Origin: JAUIIK01 sp041390865
Lineage (GTDB): Bacteria > Chloroflexota > Chloroflexia > Thermomicrobiales > CFX8
DNA: 64,000 nt
Direction: 5' to 3'
NCBI GenBank assembly: GCA_041390865.1
Contig: JAWKPC010000005.1
Coordinates: 62,001 to 126,000 of the forward strand
Shown here: positions 1 through 8,577 of the stretch, piece by piece
How the letters are laid out: each line of letters begins with the position of its first letter
How positions within the stretch are numbered: the stretch's first letter is position 1
Position numbers and translations under genes: made by a program
The notes under the pieces: model-generated
Told to the model about the DNA's origin: nothing
The model's database searches: none
The model's input: only the letters and a program-made list of their open reading frames with translations

Positions 1-1
1 C

Positions 2-2077
2 CTGCTCTTCGATCGCTTCGCGCGCCGCGTCGGCATTACCGACAGCGCCAAACGAGATTACGAACACTTCAACGACGAGACCCGGGCGATGGTCGACGCA
101 TATGCCGCAGGTGTGAACGCCTACATCGAATCGACCGACCGATTGCCGGTCGAGTATTCGATTACCGGCATCGCTGCCGAACCGTGGGAACCGTGGCACT
201 CCAGCGCCGTCTTCAAGGTTCGCCACATTCTGATGGGCACCGGGCTGGCGAAGCTTCTCCGAGCGCGGATGCTCGTCGGTATCGGGCCGGAGATGGCGAT
301 GCGGATGCGTTCGGAGGCCTACGACAGCCAGGTGTTGATCGTGCCGCCAGGCGAGGAATACGAGGGGATGATCGAGGAGATCAGCGACCTCGATCCCGGC
401 AAGGACGCGATTTCGCGACTGGGCGAGCTCGAGTCAGGCAGCAACAACTGGGCGGTCCACGGGAGCCGGACTGCCTCCGGAAAGCCGCTAGTCGCGGGAG
501 ATCCGCACCGCGCGCTCGACGTCCCGAACGTCTACTATCAGAATCACCTCGCCTGCCCGGAGTTCGATGTCATCGGCTTCTCGTTCTGCGGCGTGCCGGG
601 ATTCCCCCACTTCGCTCACAACGAGCATGTCGCCTGGGGGATCACCCACGCGGCGGCGGACTACCAGGATCTCTACGTCGAGCACTTTCACCCGAGCCGA
701 CCCTATCAGTACGAGTACAAGCGAGACTGGGTCGATGCCGATCACCATACCGAGCAGATCCAGATCCGGGGCGAAGACCCGGTCGACGTTGAAGTCGTCA
801 AGACCCGCAACGGGCACGTCGTGTTCGGTGATCCGTTGGAAGGTCCAGCGATCTCGTTCCGATATTCCGCCCTCGTCGAACCAAACGCTGGCTTTCAATG
901 CCTGCTGCCGATGCTCAAAGCAAACAGCGTCGAGGAGCTTGACGAATCGATGCGGGACTGGGTCGACCCGTGCAACAACCTGGTGATGGGCGACGTTCAC
1001 GGCACGATCGGCTACCTCACCCGCGGTCAGCTACCAGTCCGATCCCGCGCCAACGGCTGGCTCCCGGTCCCTGGCTGGGACGGCGAGCATGATTGGACCG
1101 GCGTCGTGCCGTTCGAGGAGCTGCCGCGAGTCCGAAATCCCGAAACCGGCTGGGTCGCAACCGCGAATAACCGCATCGTCGGCAATGACTACCCGCACTA
1201 CATCGCGCTGGACTTTGCGCCGGACAGCCGCGCACGGCGCATCTATGGACGGCTCCAGGACATATCCGGCGCTACGGTCGAGGATATGGCCGGAATCCAC
1301 GCCGACCGCGTATCCCTGCCCAGCCGGATCTTCGTCGATAAGCTCGCCGCTGCCGCCGAACAGGCAGCGCGAAGCGACCCGGCGATCGAGATGCTCGAGC
1401 AGTGGGATGGCGGGATGGAGAAGGATTCGCCCGAAGCCGCACTCTATATCGCGTTGCGCAATCAATTGACGGTCATCACCGCCGATCTTCCGGCCTTCGC
1501 CTCCCTGAAGCACAATCCATTCGCCGCCGAGGAGCCGCCGCTGGTCGGGCCGATCGGCTTGCTGTACTGGATCGTCCCCCAGTTTCTCACCGGAAATGAT
1601 GAATCCTTGCTTCCGGACGGAACGACCTGGAACGATCTCTTGCTCCAGGCATTCGATGCCGCGACGGCCGAGCTTTCGGAACGGCTTGGCGACGATCCAG
1701 CCGGCTGGAGCTGGGCGGCGATTCACCGGACCGCGCCGACGCACCCGCTAGCCCTGGTTAGCGCTGATCTCGGGGAGGCGCTCAATCCGCCATCAGTGAC
1801 GATCGGCGGCGACAGCGACACGCCGCAAGCGGCCGGGATCTACCCCGGCGTCAGCTACAACGTGGCCGGCACGTCGGTTGCCCGTTACATCTTTGACACG
1901 GCCGACTGGGAGAACAGCCGCTGGATCGTGCCGCTTGGCAGCTCGGGCCATCCGGGAAGCCCCCACTACGCAGATCAGGCCGATCGCTGGTCGAACGTTG
2001 ACTACATCCCGATGACCTATTCGTGGGAGACGATCGAGAGCCAGGCGGAGAACCATCAGCAGTTGACTGCCGAGTAG
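2..2077 (+). CDS. Penicillin acylase family protein (N-terminal nucleophile hydrolase), 5' end missing
   Basis: This enzyme family hydrolyses amide bonds of acylated amines such as beta-lactams or acyl-homoserine lactones; the substrate here is not deducible. The reading frame is open from base 2, and the residues before the first internal ATG at 89 still fit the family, so the gene begins outside the window. The motif GSNNW (Ser codon at 440-442) marks the autocatalytic cleavage site and the N-terminal Ser nucleophile of the beta chain. It is followed by a conserved stretch ending in GDPH. The family is made as a precursor, often secreted, but the signal peptide would lie off the edge. The gene ends at a strong palindromic terminator shared with the convergent HD-GYP gene. 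I am confident of the family but not of the substrate. Confidence 0.9.
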   Translation: MLFDRFARRVGITDSAKRDYEHFNDETRAMVDAYAAGVNAYIESTDRLPVEYSITGIAAEPWEPWHSSAVFKVRHILMGTGLAKLLRARMLVGIGPEMAMRMRSEAYDSQVLIVPPGEEYEGMIEEISDLDPGKDAISRLGELESGSNNWAVHGSRTASGKPLVAGDPHRALDVPNVYYQNHLACPEFDVIGFSFCGVPGFPHFAHNEHVAWGITHAAADYQDLYVEHFHPSRPYQYEYKRDWVDADHHTEQIQIRGEDPVDVEVVKTRNGHVVFGDPLEGPAISFRYSALVEPNAGFQCLLPMLKANSVEELDESMRDWVDPCNNLVMGDVHGTIGYLTRGQLPVRSRANGWLPVPGWDGEHDWTGVVPFEELPRVRNPETGWVATANNRIVGNDYPHYIALDFAPDSRARRIYGRLQDISGATVEDMAGIHADRVSLPSRIFVDKLAAAAEQAARSDPAIEMLEQWDGGMEKDSPEAALYIALRNQLTVITADLPAFASLKHNPFAAEEPPLVGPIGLLYWIVPQFLTGNDESLLPDGTTWNDLLLQAFDAATAELSERLGDDPAGWSWAAIHRTAPTHPLALVSADLGEALNPPSVTIGGDSDTPQAAGIYPGVSYNVAGTSVARYIFDTADWENSRWIVPLGSSGHPGSPHYADQADRWSNVDYIPMTYSWETIESQAENHQQLTAE

Positions 2078-2094
2078 TCCGTCACAGCAAAGGT

Positions 2095-2132
2095 AAAAGC
2101 CCTGCCGCGGCGATCGCCGCGGCAGGGCTTTT
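2095..2132. terminator. Perfect 38-bp palindrome, bidirectional terminator
   Basis: The sequence AAAAGCCCTGCCGCGG, then CGATCG, then the exact complement ending in TTTT reads identically on both strands. A GC-rich stem flanked by A and T runs between convergent genes (stop at 2077 on plus, stop at 2139 on minus) fits an intrinsic terminator working in both directions. Confidence 0.85.
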
Positions 2133-2138
2133 CACATC

Positions 2139-3230
2139 CTATTCGATCCCGAATCCAACCGAAGGGCCGAATCGAGATCCCAGGTGGCCGGTTCCGATCC
2201 GCTCGGTCGAAGCAACCGTGAGAAACGCGTCGACGACGTCCGGATCGAACTGGCGTCCGCGCTGGTTCTGAATCTCGGTCAGCGCCTGGTCCATAGCCCA
2301 GGCCGGCTTATAGGGACGCTGGTGCGTCAGCGCATCGAACACATCGGTCACGGCGACGATCCGGGCTTCCATCGCAATGTCATCGCCGGCGTTGCCGCGC
2401 GGATAGCCGTCTCCATCCCATCGCTCATGGTGGGAGAGGGCGATCTCTTCGGCCAGGTGAAGGAGCGGATCGTCAGTCCCGGCGAGCAGGCGCGCTCCGA
2501 TCGTCGTATGGGACTTCATCAGGTTCCATTCGTCGCCTTCGAGACGTCCCGGCTTCAACAGGATGGAATCCGGTATACCGATCTTTCCAACATCGTGGAG
2601 CGGCGCTGCACGCTCGATGAGGCCGACAAACGTCTCCGGAAGTCCAAGCGCACCGGCAACGAGCATCGACAGGCGACCGACTCGCTGAGTGTGCCGGCCT
2701 GTCGCATCGTCCCGAAACTCCGCCGCCAGCGCCAGCCGCTCGAGAATGCCGATGTGCGCGGCTTCAAGCTGTTCGGTGCGCTCCCGCACCAGGCCTTCAA
2801 GGTGAAGGCTGTAGTCCCGAAAGCTCCGATACAGGGCGCGAGTTCTGAGCAGGTTTCTCACCCGCAACCGCACCTCGATATGGTCGAACGGCTTCGTAAC
2901 AAAATCGGTGGCGCCGCCGTTCAATGCCCGGCGTCTCACCTCCGGGGTGATATCGGCGGTCAGTATCAGAATCGGCAGGTACTCGTCGGCCGCGTGTAAC
3001 GCGCGGACGTCAGCGGTTACCTGAAATCCATCGCGCTGAGGCATGTGTAGATCGAGGATCACCAGGTCGGGCCGGTTCTCGCGACACCATTCCGGTACGA
3101 CGCGAGGATCGGTTTCTCCGTGGAGATCCGTGTACCCGGCACGTTCGAGAATACTCCGCAACAAGATCACGTTCGCAGGCTGGTCATCGACAATGAGAAT
3201 TGTCATATCGACCAGACGTGGTTCCTGCAT
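2139..3230 (-). CDS. Response regulator with HD-GYP domain (likely cyclic-di-GMP phosphodiesterase)
   Basis: The 363-residue protein has an N-terminal receiver domain (about residues 9-125, phospho-acceptor Asp60 in VILDLHMP), a short helical linker, and a C-terminal HD-GYP domain (about 165-345). The metal-binding HD pair is at 212-213 (LHDVGKIGIPD) and the signature HHERWDGDGYP is at 267-277, so the catalytic motifs are intact. HD-GYP enzymes hydrolyse cyclic-di-GMP, so this is a likely phosphorylation-controlled output of the kinase encoded upstream. I chose the ATG at 3230 because GGAGGT lies eight bases before it; an upstream extension would overlap the preceding gene and looks non-coding. 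It is the last gene of the three-gene minus-strand operon and ends at the palindromic terminator at 2095-2132. Confidence 0.9.
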   Translation of the reverse strand: MQEPRLVDMTILIVDDQPANVILLRSILERAGYTDLHGETDPRVVPEWCRENRPDLVILDLHMPQRDGFQVTADVRALHAADEYLPILILTADITPEVRRRALNGGATDFVTKPFDHIEVRLRVRNLLRTRALYRSFRDYSLHLEGLVRERTEQLEAAHIGILERLALAAEFRDDATGRHTQRVGRLSMLVAGALGLPETFVGLIERAAPLHDVGKIGIPDSILLKPGRLEGDEWNLMKSHTTIGARLLAGTDDPLLHLAEEIALSHHERWDGDGYPRGNAGDDIAMEARIVAVTDVFDALTHQRPYKPAWAMDQALTEIQNQRGRQFDPDVVDAFLTVASTERIGTGHLGSRFGPSVGFGIE

Positions 3231-3303
3231 CGTACGTGACCTCCATTCATCGTTGGTTCCGCCTACCGTTACCCGCCGGAAGACAGGGTGATGGACGTTC
3301 CGG

Positions 3304-3729
3304 TTAGGAATCGCGGGTGGCTTCGTTCCGGGAATCGGGCTGCCGCGATTCAGAAAGCAGCCCGACGACGAGATTGCCCAGGTGTCTCGGGCTGAACGGC
3401 TTGGAAATGTACCCGTCGCAACCCGCGGCGCGTGCCCGCGCTTCATCTGATTTCATCGCATGGGCGGTAAGCGCGACAATGGGAATCCTGGCCGTCTCGA
3501 TGTTCGACTTCAATTCGCGGGTGAAGCTCAGCCCATCCTGACCCGGCAAACCAACATCCATGAGGATGAGGTCGGGCCGCTCCGAATCGAGCCATCGTCG
3601 AGCTTCGTCGGCATCGCCGGCGCCGACCACGGAGTAACCGCAGCGTTCGAGCGACGCCCGCGCCAGCAGAAAGTTGGCGGGCTGGTCTTCAACGACAAGC
3701 ACGACTCCTGCGCGGTCTCCGTCAGTCAC
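3304..3729 (-). CDS. Single-domain response regulator (CheY-like receiver)
   Basis: A stand-alone receiver domain of 141 residues. The acidic pair is VVEDQ (residues 12-16), the phospho-acceptor is Asp58 in LILMDVG, and the conserved Lys lies in ISKPFSP. There is no output domain, so it probably acts as a phosphate relay or through protein contacts, as in multistep phosphorelays. The GTG start at 3729 follows the TGA of the hybrid kinase with no intervening base, so translation is probably coupled. It sits between a hybrid kinase with two receivers of its own and an HD-GYP regulator. The family call is secure; the partner is inferred from gene order. Confidence 0.88.
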   Translation of the reverse strand: MTDGDRAGVVLVVEDQPANFLLARASLERCGYSVVGAGDADEARRWLDSERPDLILMDVGLPGQDGLSFTRELKSNIETARIPIVALTAHAMKSDEARARAAGCDGYISKPFSPRHLGNLVVGLLSESRQPDSRNEATRDS

Positions 3730-6700
3730 TCACTGCCTCCTCGTGTGTACGCGCTCCACACGCTCCAGCGTCTTGTCGAGCCAGGCAACGAGGTCGTAGG
3801 AGGCAAACGTCCCCTTCTGGAGAAGCGCCGTAATCCGGCCATTCAGCCGCTGCTTGTCTTTAGCCGTCGCGTCCTTCGCCGTCACCACGAGAATCGGGAC
3901 ATCCTCGGTCTCCGCTCGAGCGCGCATCGCATCGACGACGTGGAATCCGTCGAGGCCAGGCATCATCAAGTCCAGCAAGATCACATCCGGCCGATCCGCC
4001 AGCGCCTGGTTGATTCCGTCCTCTCCTCCATTTGCCGTCCGTATGGCGAAGCCCGCTGGCTCAAGCATGCCGGCGAGCAGATCCCTGCTGGCGGCCTCAT
4101 CGTCGATGATGAGCACCGATACGTCGCGATGTCTCGATCGCTGGGTGAACGCGAACCGGCCGAGCCGGTCCAGCAACGCTTCCCGCTCGATCGGCTTGAC
4201 GAAATAATCCGTCGCCCCGAGTGCAAAACCGAGTTCTCTGTCATCGGCAATCGAAGCGATGATCACCGGGATATCCCGCGTCGAGACGTCGTGCTTCAAC
4301 GACCGCAACACTTCCCAGCCATCCACCGTCGGGAGCAGGATATCCAGAGTGATCGCATCCGGCTGCAACGTTCTGGCACGCTCGAGTGCCTCCTCTCCAT
4401 CAGCAGCGACGTGGGGCTGGTAGCCACCCCGGTGGAGATAGAGGGAGAGCAGGTTTGCGGCGCTCGGGTCGTCCTCAACGACGAGCACCGTCGGCCGGTC
4501 GCTGCCGTCGGGGTCGACGCCGGTCGATTCCAGGTTCAGCAACAGTTCGTCCTCCTGTCCATCGCTCTCCAGCGTCTGTTTCGGAAGAAACACATGGAAG
4601 TGGCTGCCTTGTCCGACCGTGCTGTCGACCCAGATACGCCCCCCGTGCAAGTCCACGAACCGTCGGGTGAGCGTGAGCCCGAGCCCTGTGCCTTCAAAGC
4701 GCCGACCGGGACCCATGTCGATCTGCTGAAACTCGTGAAAGATCCTGTCCTGATCTTCCGGCGCGATACCTATTCCGGTGTCGGAGACAGTCAGCTGTAA
4801 TCCGCCGTCAACGACCCGGGCGACAACGGAAACAGTGCCGTGTTCCGGTGTGAACTTGATTGCATTCGACAGCAGGTTGTAGAGGATCTGCTTCAGTTTC
4901 CCGGTATCGGCAACGAACGACCCGACATCCCGGGCATCCACCGCGAGCCGGACGGATGATCTCCTGGCGAGCGGCTCGACCGTCGAAATCACCTGCGCCA
5001 GGAGATCCGGGATGACACACTCTTCGAGCATCAGATCCATATGGCCAGCTTCGACTTTCGAGAGATCGAGGATGTCGTTGATGAGCGAGAGCAGGTGATG
5101 CCCGCTACTATGGATCGTTTCCAGAAACTGCTTTTCGGAAGCAGCGTCATAGCCGCCTTCGGGGGCATCGAGCAACAATTCGGAGAACCCGATGATCGAG
5201 TTGAGCGGCGTGCGCAGCTCGTGGCTCATCGTCGCCAGAAATTCGCTCTTGTGCCGATTTGCTGCGTCCAGCGCGAGATTCTGGTGACGAAGCTCATCGA
5301 GTACATTCGCCCGCGCCAGCGCCTGGGCCGTGGAATTCGCCACCAGCTGGGCCAGATTCACCTCGTCGGATGTGAACGCATTGACCTCGGTGCGCTCGAA
5401 ATTCAGCACGCCGATCGACTCGCCACGGTAGCGAAGCGGAACCGCCAGCTCGGATCGAATCTCGGAGCGTAGCCCGACGTAGAGCGAACTCGCTTCCACA
5501 TCATTGACGACGACGGGCTCGCCGGTCTCGAACGCATGGCCGGTAACTCCCCGGCCCGCCGGGATGGTTCGACCCCGACGGTCCTCGGCGCCCTCGCCGC
5601 CCGTCGCGGCGATCGTCAGACCGCCACCGGAGTGAGGCAAAAGAATTCCCCAGGATGACGACGGAACAAGCTGGTCGACATAGTTCGTAAGCTGCCCCGC
5701 AACCGCTATCGGATCGGTCTCGTCACCGAGGAGCTGGCTGAGCTCCAGCAGCTGCCGCCGGTGGGCCGCTTCCTGCTGGGCGGCCCTGAAGAGCTTGTTG
5801 TTTTCGATTCCGGTGGCCGCCTGGTCCGCCAGCATTGTTAGCACCGCCAGATCGTCGCCCAGGAACGTCGTTCGTCGATCGAGGAATACGATGAGCAACC
5901 CCTGCGGGCTCTGGTGGGCAACGAGCGGCGAGATGAGTACGGTTCTCGCTCCGCCGATCCTATCTGCAAGCCGCGTCAGTTCGTCACCCCAGCTGCCTCG
6001 ATCAAACGCGACGACCGGCTGCAGTGCGCGCCAGGCACGCGCCAGTGGATCGGAGCCATCCCCGAGCACGATCGTCGGATGGTCAATGAGAGCCCGATGA
6101 CCTGAAAGTGATTCGTCGAGGTATATGTCGAGCCTATCGCCATCATCGCTTCCAAGCGCCACGATCGCGGCCTTGGCACCGACGGCGCGGACGGCAGCCG
6201 AACCGAGTTGGTCGAGCGCGGCAGTCATCCGCTGTTCGGCCGGCGTGCTGGAAATCAGGTCGAGGAAGCGCCAGAGCTCGGCCTGATGGAGGGAGTCTCG
6301 AAGCCATTGCGGCGGTGCGAATCCGAAGAAGTAGGCGACGGCCGACAAGAGGGCCAGAATCCCGATGGCAGGCGACGCGAATCCTTCCGTTGAGGAGATC
6401 AACTCGGAAATACCCAGCAGCAGGATCGCAAGCGCTACGAAAACAGATCCGCCGATGATCGCGTAGAGCCTGCGTCGGGAAACGCCGACGCTCCCCATCG
6501 CCGTCCGGATGAGCAGCAACGTCGCATACGATTCGATGTAGAGGAAGAGGGCAGTGAGAGCAACAATCGACGGAGTCGAGAGCGTTGAGCCGTCGACGAG
6601 CAGGATCGCCCAGGATACTCCCACCCCGCCGAGCGCGATCCGCCACTGGCGTGTAGGAACCTCCCTGAAGTGCGTCGTAAGCCGCAAGAAGATGAGAGGC

Positions 6701-6927
6701 TGGACAAGGAGCAGCGCAAGGACGATGAAATCGATGCCGGGTAGTGCGATGCCTACCGCATCGAAGACATCTCCAAGGTCGAATATCAGGGCAAATACTG
6801 TGAATAATGCGAGCACTTCGAAGCGAGGCAGGTCCCGATGCCTCAGGAAATCGATAAGCGCCAGCAAGAAGACGATCGTGTAGATTCCCTGGGTGGCGAA
6901 TTGGAAAAGATCGCTATCCACGCCCAC
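3730..6927 (-). CDS. Membrane hybrid sensor histidine kinase with two GAF and two receiver domains
   Basis: The 1065-residue protein starts with about seven hydrophobic segments (residues 10-205). Two GAF-like sensor regions follow (about 225-375 and 395-545). Then come a HisKA domain with phospho-accepting His569 in MSHELRTP, a HATPase_c domain (about 670-785, with TGIGI and GTGLGL), and two receivers with Asp862 and Asp986. It should sense a membrane or small-molecule signal, autophosphorylate, and pass phosphate through its receivers to the downstream lone receiver and HD-GYP protein. The start is GTG at 6927; a second in-frame GTG at 6921 is better spaced from the AGGGGG upstream and may be the real one. 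I could not name the N-terminal sensor domain. Confidence 0.9.
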   Translation of the reverse strand: MGVDSDLFQFATQGIYTIVFLLALIDFLRHRDLPRFEVLALFTVFALIFDLGDVFDAVGIALPGIDFIVLALLLVQPLIFLRLTTHFREVPTRQWRIALGGVGVSWAILLVDGSTLSTPSIVALTALFLYIESYATLLLIRTAMGSVGVSRRRLYAIIGGSVFVALAILLLGISELISSTEGFASPAIGILALLSAVAYFFGFAPPQWLRDSLHQAELWRFLDLISSTPAEQRMTAALDQLGSAAVRAVGAKAAIVALGSDDGDRLDIYLDESLSGHRALIDHPTIVLGDGSDPLARAWRALQPVVAFDRGSWGDELTRLADRIGGARTVLISPLVAHQSPQGLLIVFLDRRTTFLGDDLAVLTMLADQAATGIENNKLFRAAQQEAAHRRQLLELSQLLGDETDPIAVAGQLTNYVDQLVPSSSWGILLPHSGGGLTIAATGGEGAEDRRGRTIPAGRGVTGHAFETGEPVVVNDVEASSLYVGLRSEIRSELAVPLRYRGESIGVLNFERTEVNAFTSDEVNLAQLVANSTAQALARANVLDELRHQNLALDAANRHKSEFLATMSHELRTPLNSIIGFSELLLDAPEGGYDAASEKQFLETIHSSGHHLLSLINDILDLSKVEAGHMDLMLEECVIPDLLAQVISTVEPLARRSSVRLAVDARDVGSFVADTGKLKQILYNLLSNAIKFTPEHGTVSVVARVVDGGLQLTVSDTGIGIAPEDQDRIFHEFQQIDMGPGRRFEGTGLGLTLTRRFVDLHGGRIWVDSTVGQGSHFHVFLPKQTLESDGQEDELLLNLESTGVDPDGSDRPTVLVVEDDPSAANLLSLYLHRGGYQPHVAADGEEALERARTLQPDAITLDILLPTVDGWEVLRSLKHDVSTRDIPVIIASIADDRELGFALGATDYFVKPIEREALLDRLGRFAFTQRSRHRDVSVLIIDDEAASRDLLAGMLEPAGFAIRTANGGEDGINQALADRPDVILLDLMMPGLDGFHVVDAMRARAETEDVPILVVTAKDATAKDKQRLNGRITALLQKGTFASYDLVAWLDKTLERVERVHTRRQ

Positions 6928-7062
6928 CCCCTGTCACGGGCCACGCTGGCCCGCCATCCGTCCCGGTCGAGCGGATGACTACCACTTTTGTACCGAAACA
7001 GCGCCAGCCAAGAAATGAGAGATTGGTACTATGGCGGTGCTAGATCGACTCTGGGTGGAGAA

Positions 7063-7095
7063 AGCGGGCAAAGGCGTGGTTCACCTCTGCCCGCT
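7063..7095 (-). terminator. Probable terminator of trpS
   Basis: On the minus strand, just past the trpS stop, AGCGGGCA pairs with TGCCCGCT around a loop with extra complementarity. Only a short T tract (TTTC) follows, so this is a moderate-strength prediction. Confidence 0.5.
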
Positions 7096-7107
7096 GATTC
7101 ACCGGTG

Positions 7108-8145
7108 CTAGACCGCCAGGCCGGTTACCTCCCGAACGCGCTCCATCTTTGGAACGGTGATCTCCCGTGCCCGATCGCGTCCGACCGCCAGAACGCGCTC
7201 CAGTTCCGCACGGTCTGACCGGTACTCCTCGATCCGGGCGCGAATCGGCGCGATCGCTTCGACCAGCACTTCCGCGAGACCGTTCTTGAAGTCGCCGTAC
7301 CGCTTGCCCTCGTACTCGCGCTCGATGTCGGCAATCGTGCGGTCGGTAATCTGCGAGTAGATCGTCAGCAGATTCGTCAGGGCCGGCTTGTCCGCAGCCG
7401 CTTTCACTTCACTACCCGAGTCGGTGACGGCCCGGCGAACCTTGCGCCGGATCGTGTCGTCATCGTCGTTCATCGAGATGTAGTTGTATTCGCTGGCTGC
7501 GCTCTTGCTCATCTTCGCCGCCGGATCATCAAGGCCCATGATCCGCGCCCCTTCTTCCTTGATGTCGGCCTCGGGCATCACAAAGGTCTCGCCATAAGTC
7601 GTGTTGAATCGCTGGGCGATGTCGCGCGTGAGCTCGACGTGCTGGCGCTGGTCGTCTCCGACCGGTACGAGATCGGCGTCGTAGATCAGGATATCCGCGG
7701 CCATCAATATTGGATAGAAGAAGATCCCTGTCCCGACCCGCTCCGGTTGCTCGCCTCTCGACTTGTCCTTGAACTGGGTCATCCGGCTGAGCTCGCCGAA
7801 CATCGTCTGGGTCGAGAGAATCCAGGTCAGCTCGGTATGCTCGGGGACCTGCGACTGGACGAAGAGAATCGCGATCTCCGGATCGATGCCACAGGCGAGC
7901 AACGACGCTGCGAGGCCATACGTCCGGTCGAGCAGGCTCTCCGGCTCGTACGGCTGGGTCATCGCATGGAGGTTGACGATCGGATGGAAGCTCTCGGCTT
8001 CATGCTGCTGCTTGACCCAGTGGCGAATCGCCCCGAGGTAATTCCCCAGCGTCGGGATGCCGCTCGGCTGTATGCCGGACAAGATTCTCGGTTTCGTCCT
8101 CGAGCCATCGGCCGAGACGTTCGCTTCGGCTGTCGCCGTGCTCAT
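7108..8145 (-). CDS. trpS: Tryptophanyl-tRNA synthetase
   Basis: This class I aminoacyl-tRNA synthetase charges tRNA-Trp with tryptophan in the cytosol. The 345-residue length is normal for bacterial TrpS. The HIGH-type signature appears as PTLGNYLGA (residues 31-39) after SGIQPSG, and the KMSKS loop is exact at 211-215. The ATG at 8145 follows AAGGAG a few bases upstream. The gene is monocistronic and preceded by a T-box leader whose specifier codon is TGG, which independently supports the tryptophan assignment. The two neighbours are in opposite orientation or separated by a terminator, so it is probably its own transcription unit. Confidence 0.97.
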   Translation of the reverse strand: MSTATAEANVSADGSRTKPRILSGIQPSGIPTLGNYLGAIRHWVKQQHEAESFHPIVNLHAMTQPYEPESLLDRTYGLAASLLACGIDPEIAILFVQSQVPEHTELTWILSTQTMFGELSRMTQFKDKSRGEQPERVGTGIFFYPILMAADILIYDADLVPVGDDQRQHVELTRDIAQRFNTTYGETFVMPEADIKEEGARIMGLDDPAAKMSKSAASEYNYISMNDDDDTIRRKVRRAVTDSGSEVKAAADKPALTNLLTIYSQITDRTIADIEREYEGKRYGDFKNGLAEVLVEAIAPIRARIEEYRSDRAELERVLAVGRDRAREITVPKMERVREVTGLAV

Positions 8146-8190
8146 CGTTCACTCCTTTTCCATACGATGCAGTCGTGGGACGAAGGCAAC

Positions 8191-8219
8191 AAAAAACCCC
8201 CATCCCGGAGGGACGGAGG
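8191..8219 (-). terminator. Intrinsic terminator of the trpS T-box
   Basis: On the minus strand CTCCGTCCC pairs with GGGATGGGG around TCC and is followed by six T residues (8196-8191). Its 5' arm overlaps the sequence that would pair with the T-box to form the antiterminator, as expected for this class. Confidence 0.88.
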
Positions 8220-8478
8220 CGCTCGTTTGCCACACCCGCGGTGCCACCCTCGTTGATCGACCTTTCGGACGACCCACTCGGCACCGGCCAGTAACTGACC
8301 GATAACCCCGATAACGGCGGGGTAGACCGACGCTTCCTACTTCGCGAACCGCGTTTCAGGGCGTGGCTCCCGGATCCATTCGCTTCGCACTCCGTCGCTG
8401 GCTCGCACCAACCGCCGGCTCTCTGGGACGTCCGTCCGAAGCTACTCGTTCCGATCAACGCCTGTTGACGTTTCCATT
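8191..8478 (-). promoter_or_regulatory. Tryptophan T-box leader (tRNA-Trp-sensing riboswitch) of trpS
   Basis: On the minus strand the leader carries the T-box sequence AGGGTGGCACCGCGG (8250-8236), which forms the antiterminator and pairs with the tRNA acceptor end. Upstream are the Stem I distal loop elements (AGAGAGCCGGCGGTTGGTG, just 5' of 8400) and a specifier region GAATGGATCC, in which TGG (8378-8376) is the Trp codon followed by the usual purine. A terminator hairpin with a T run lies at 8219-8191. Uncharged tRNA-Trp should stabilise the antiterminator and allow trpS transcription. Boundaries are approximate. The motif, its position and its codon all agree with the downstream gene. Confidence 0.93.
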
Positions 8479-8482
8479 CTGG

Positions 8483-8511
8483 ATGATATGTCCCTCCGGA
8501 GCCGGTGTCAA
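8483..8511 (-). promoter_or_regulatory. Housekeeping-type promoter of the trpS leader
   Basis: On the minus strand TTGACA (8511-8506) and TATCAT (8488-8483) are separated by exactly 17 bases. Transcription would begin near 8476, just before the T-box Stem I. The element lies inside the divergent region shared with the D-aminoacylase gene. Confidence 0.8.
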
Positions 8512-8577
8512 TCGCGGCACGACAGCCGCAGTCCAGTCCGGCTAACATGTCGGCAATAGATGGAAGGACTGAAACCA

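Noticed and set aside
3460..4800. A 446-codon open frame on the plus strand opposite the hybrid kinase and receiver genes
   Set aside because: It crosses two well-supported genes on the other strand and has no domain pattern.
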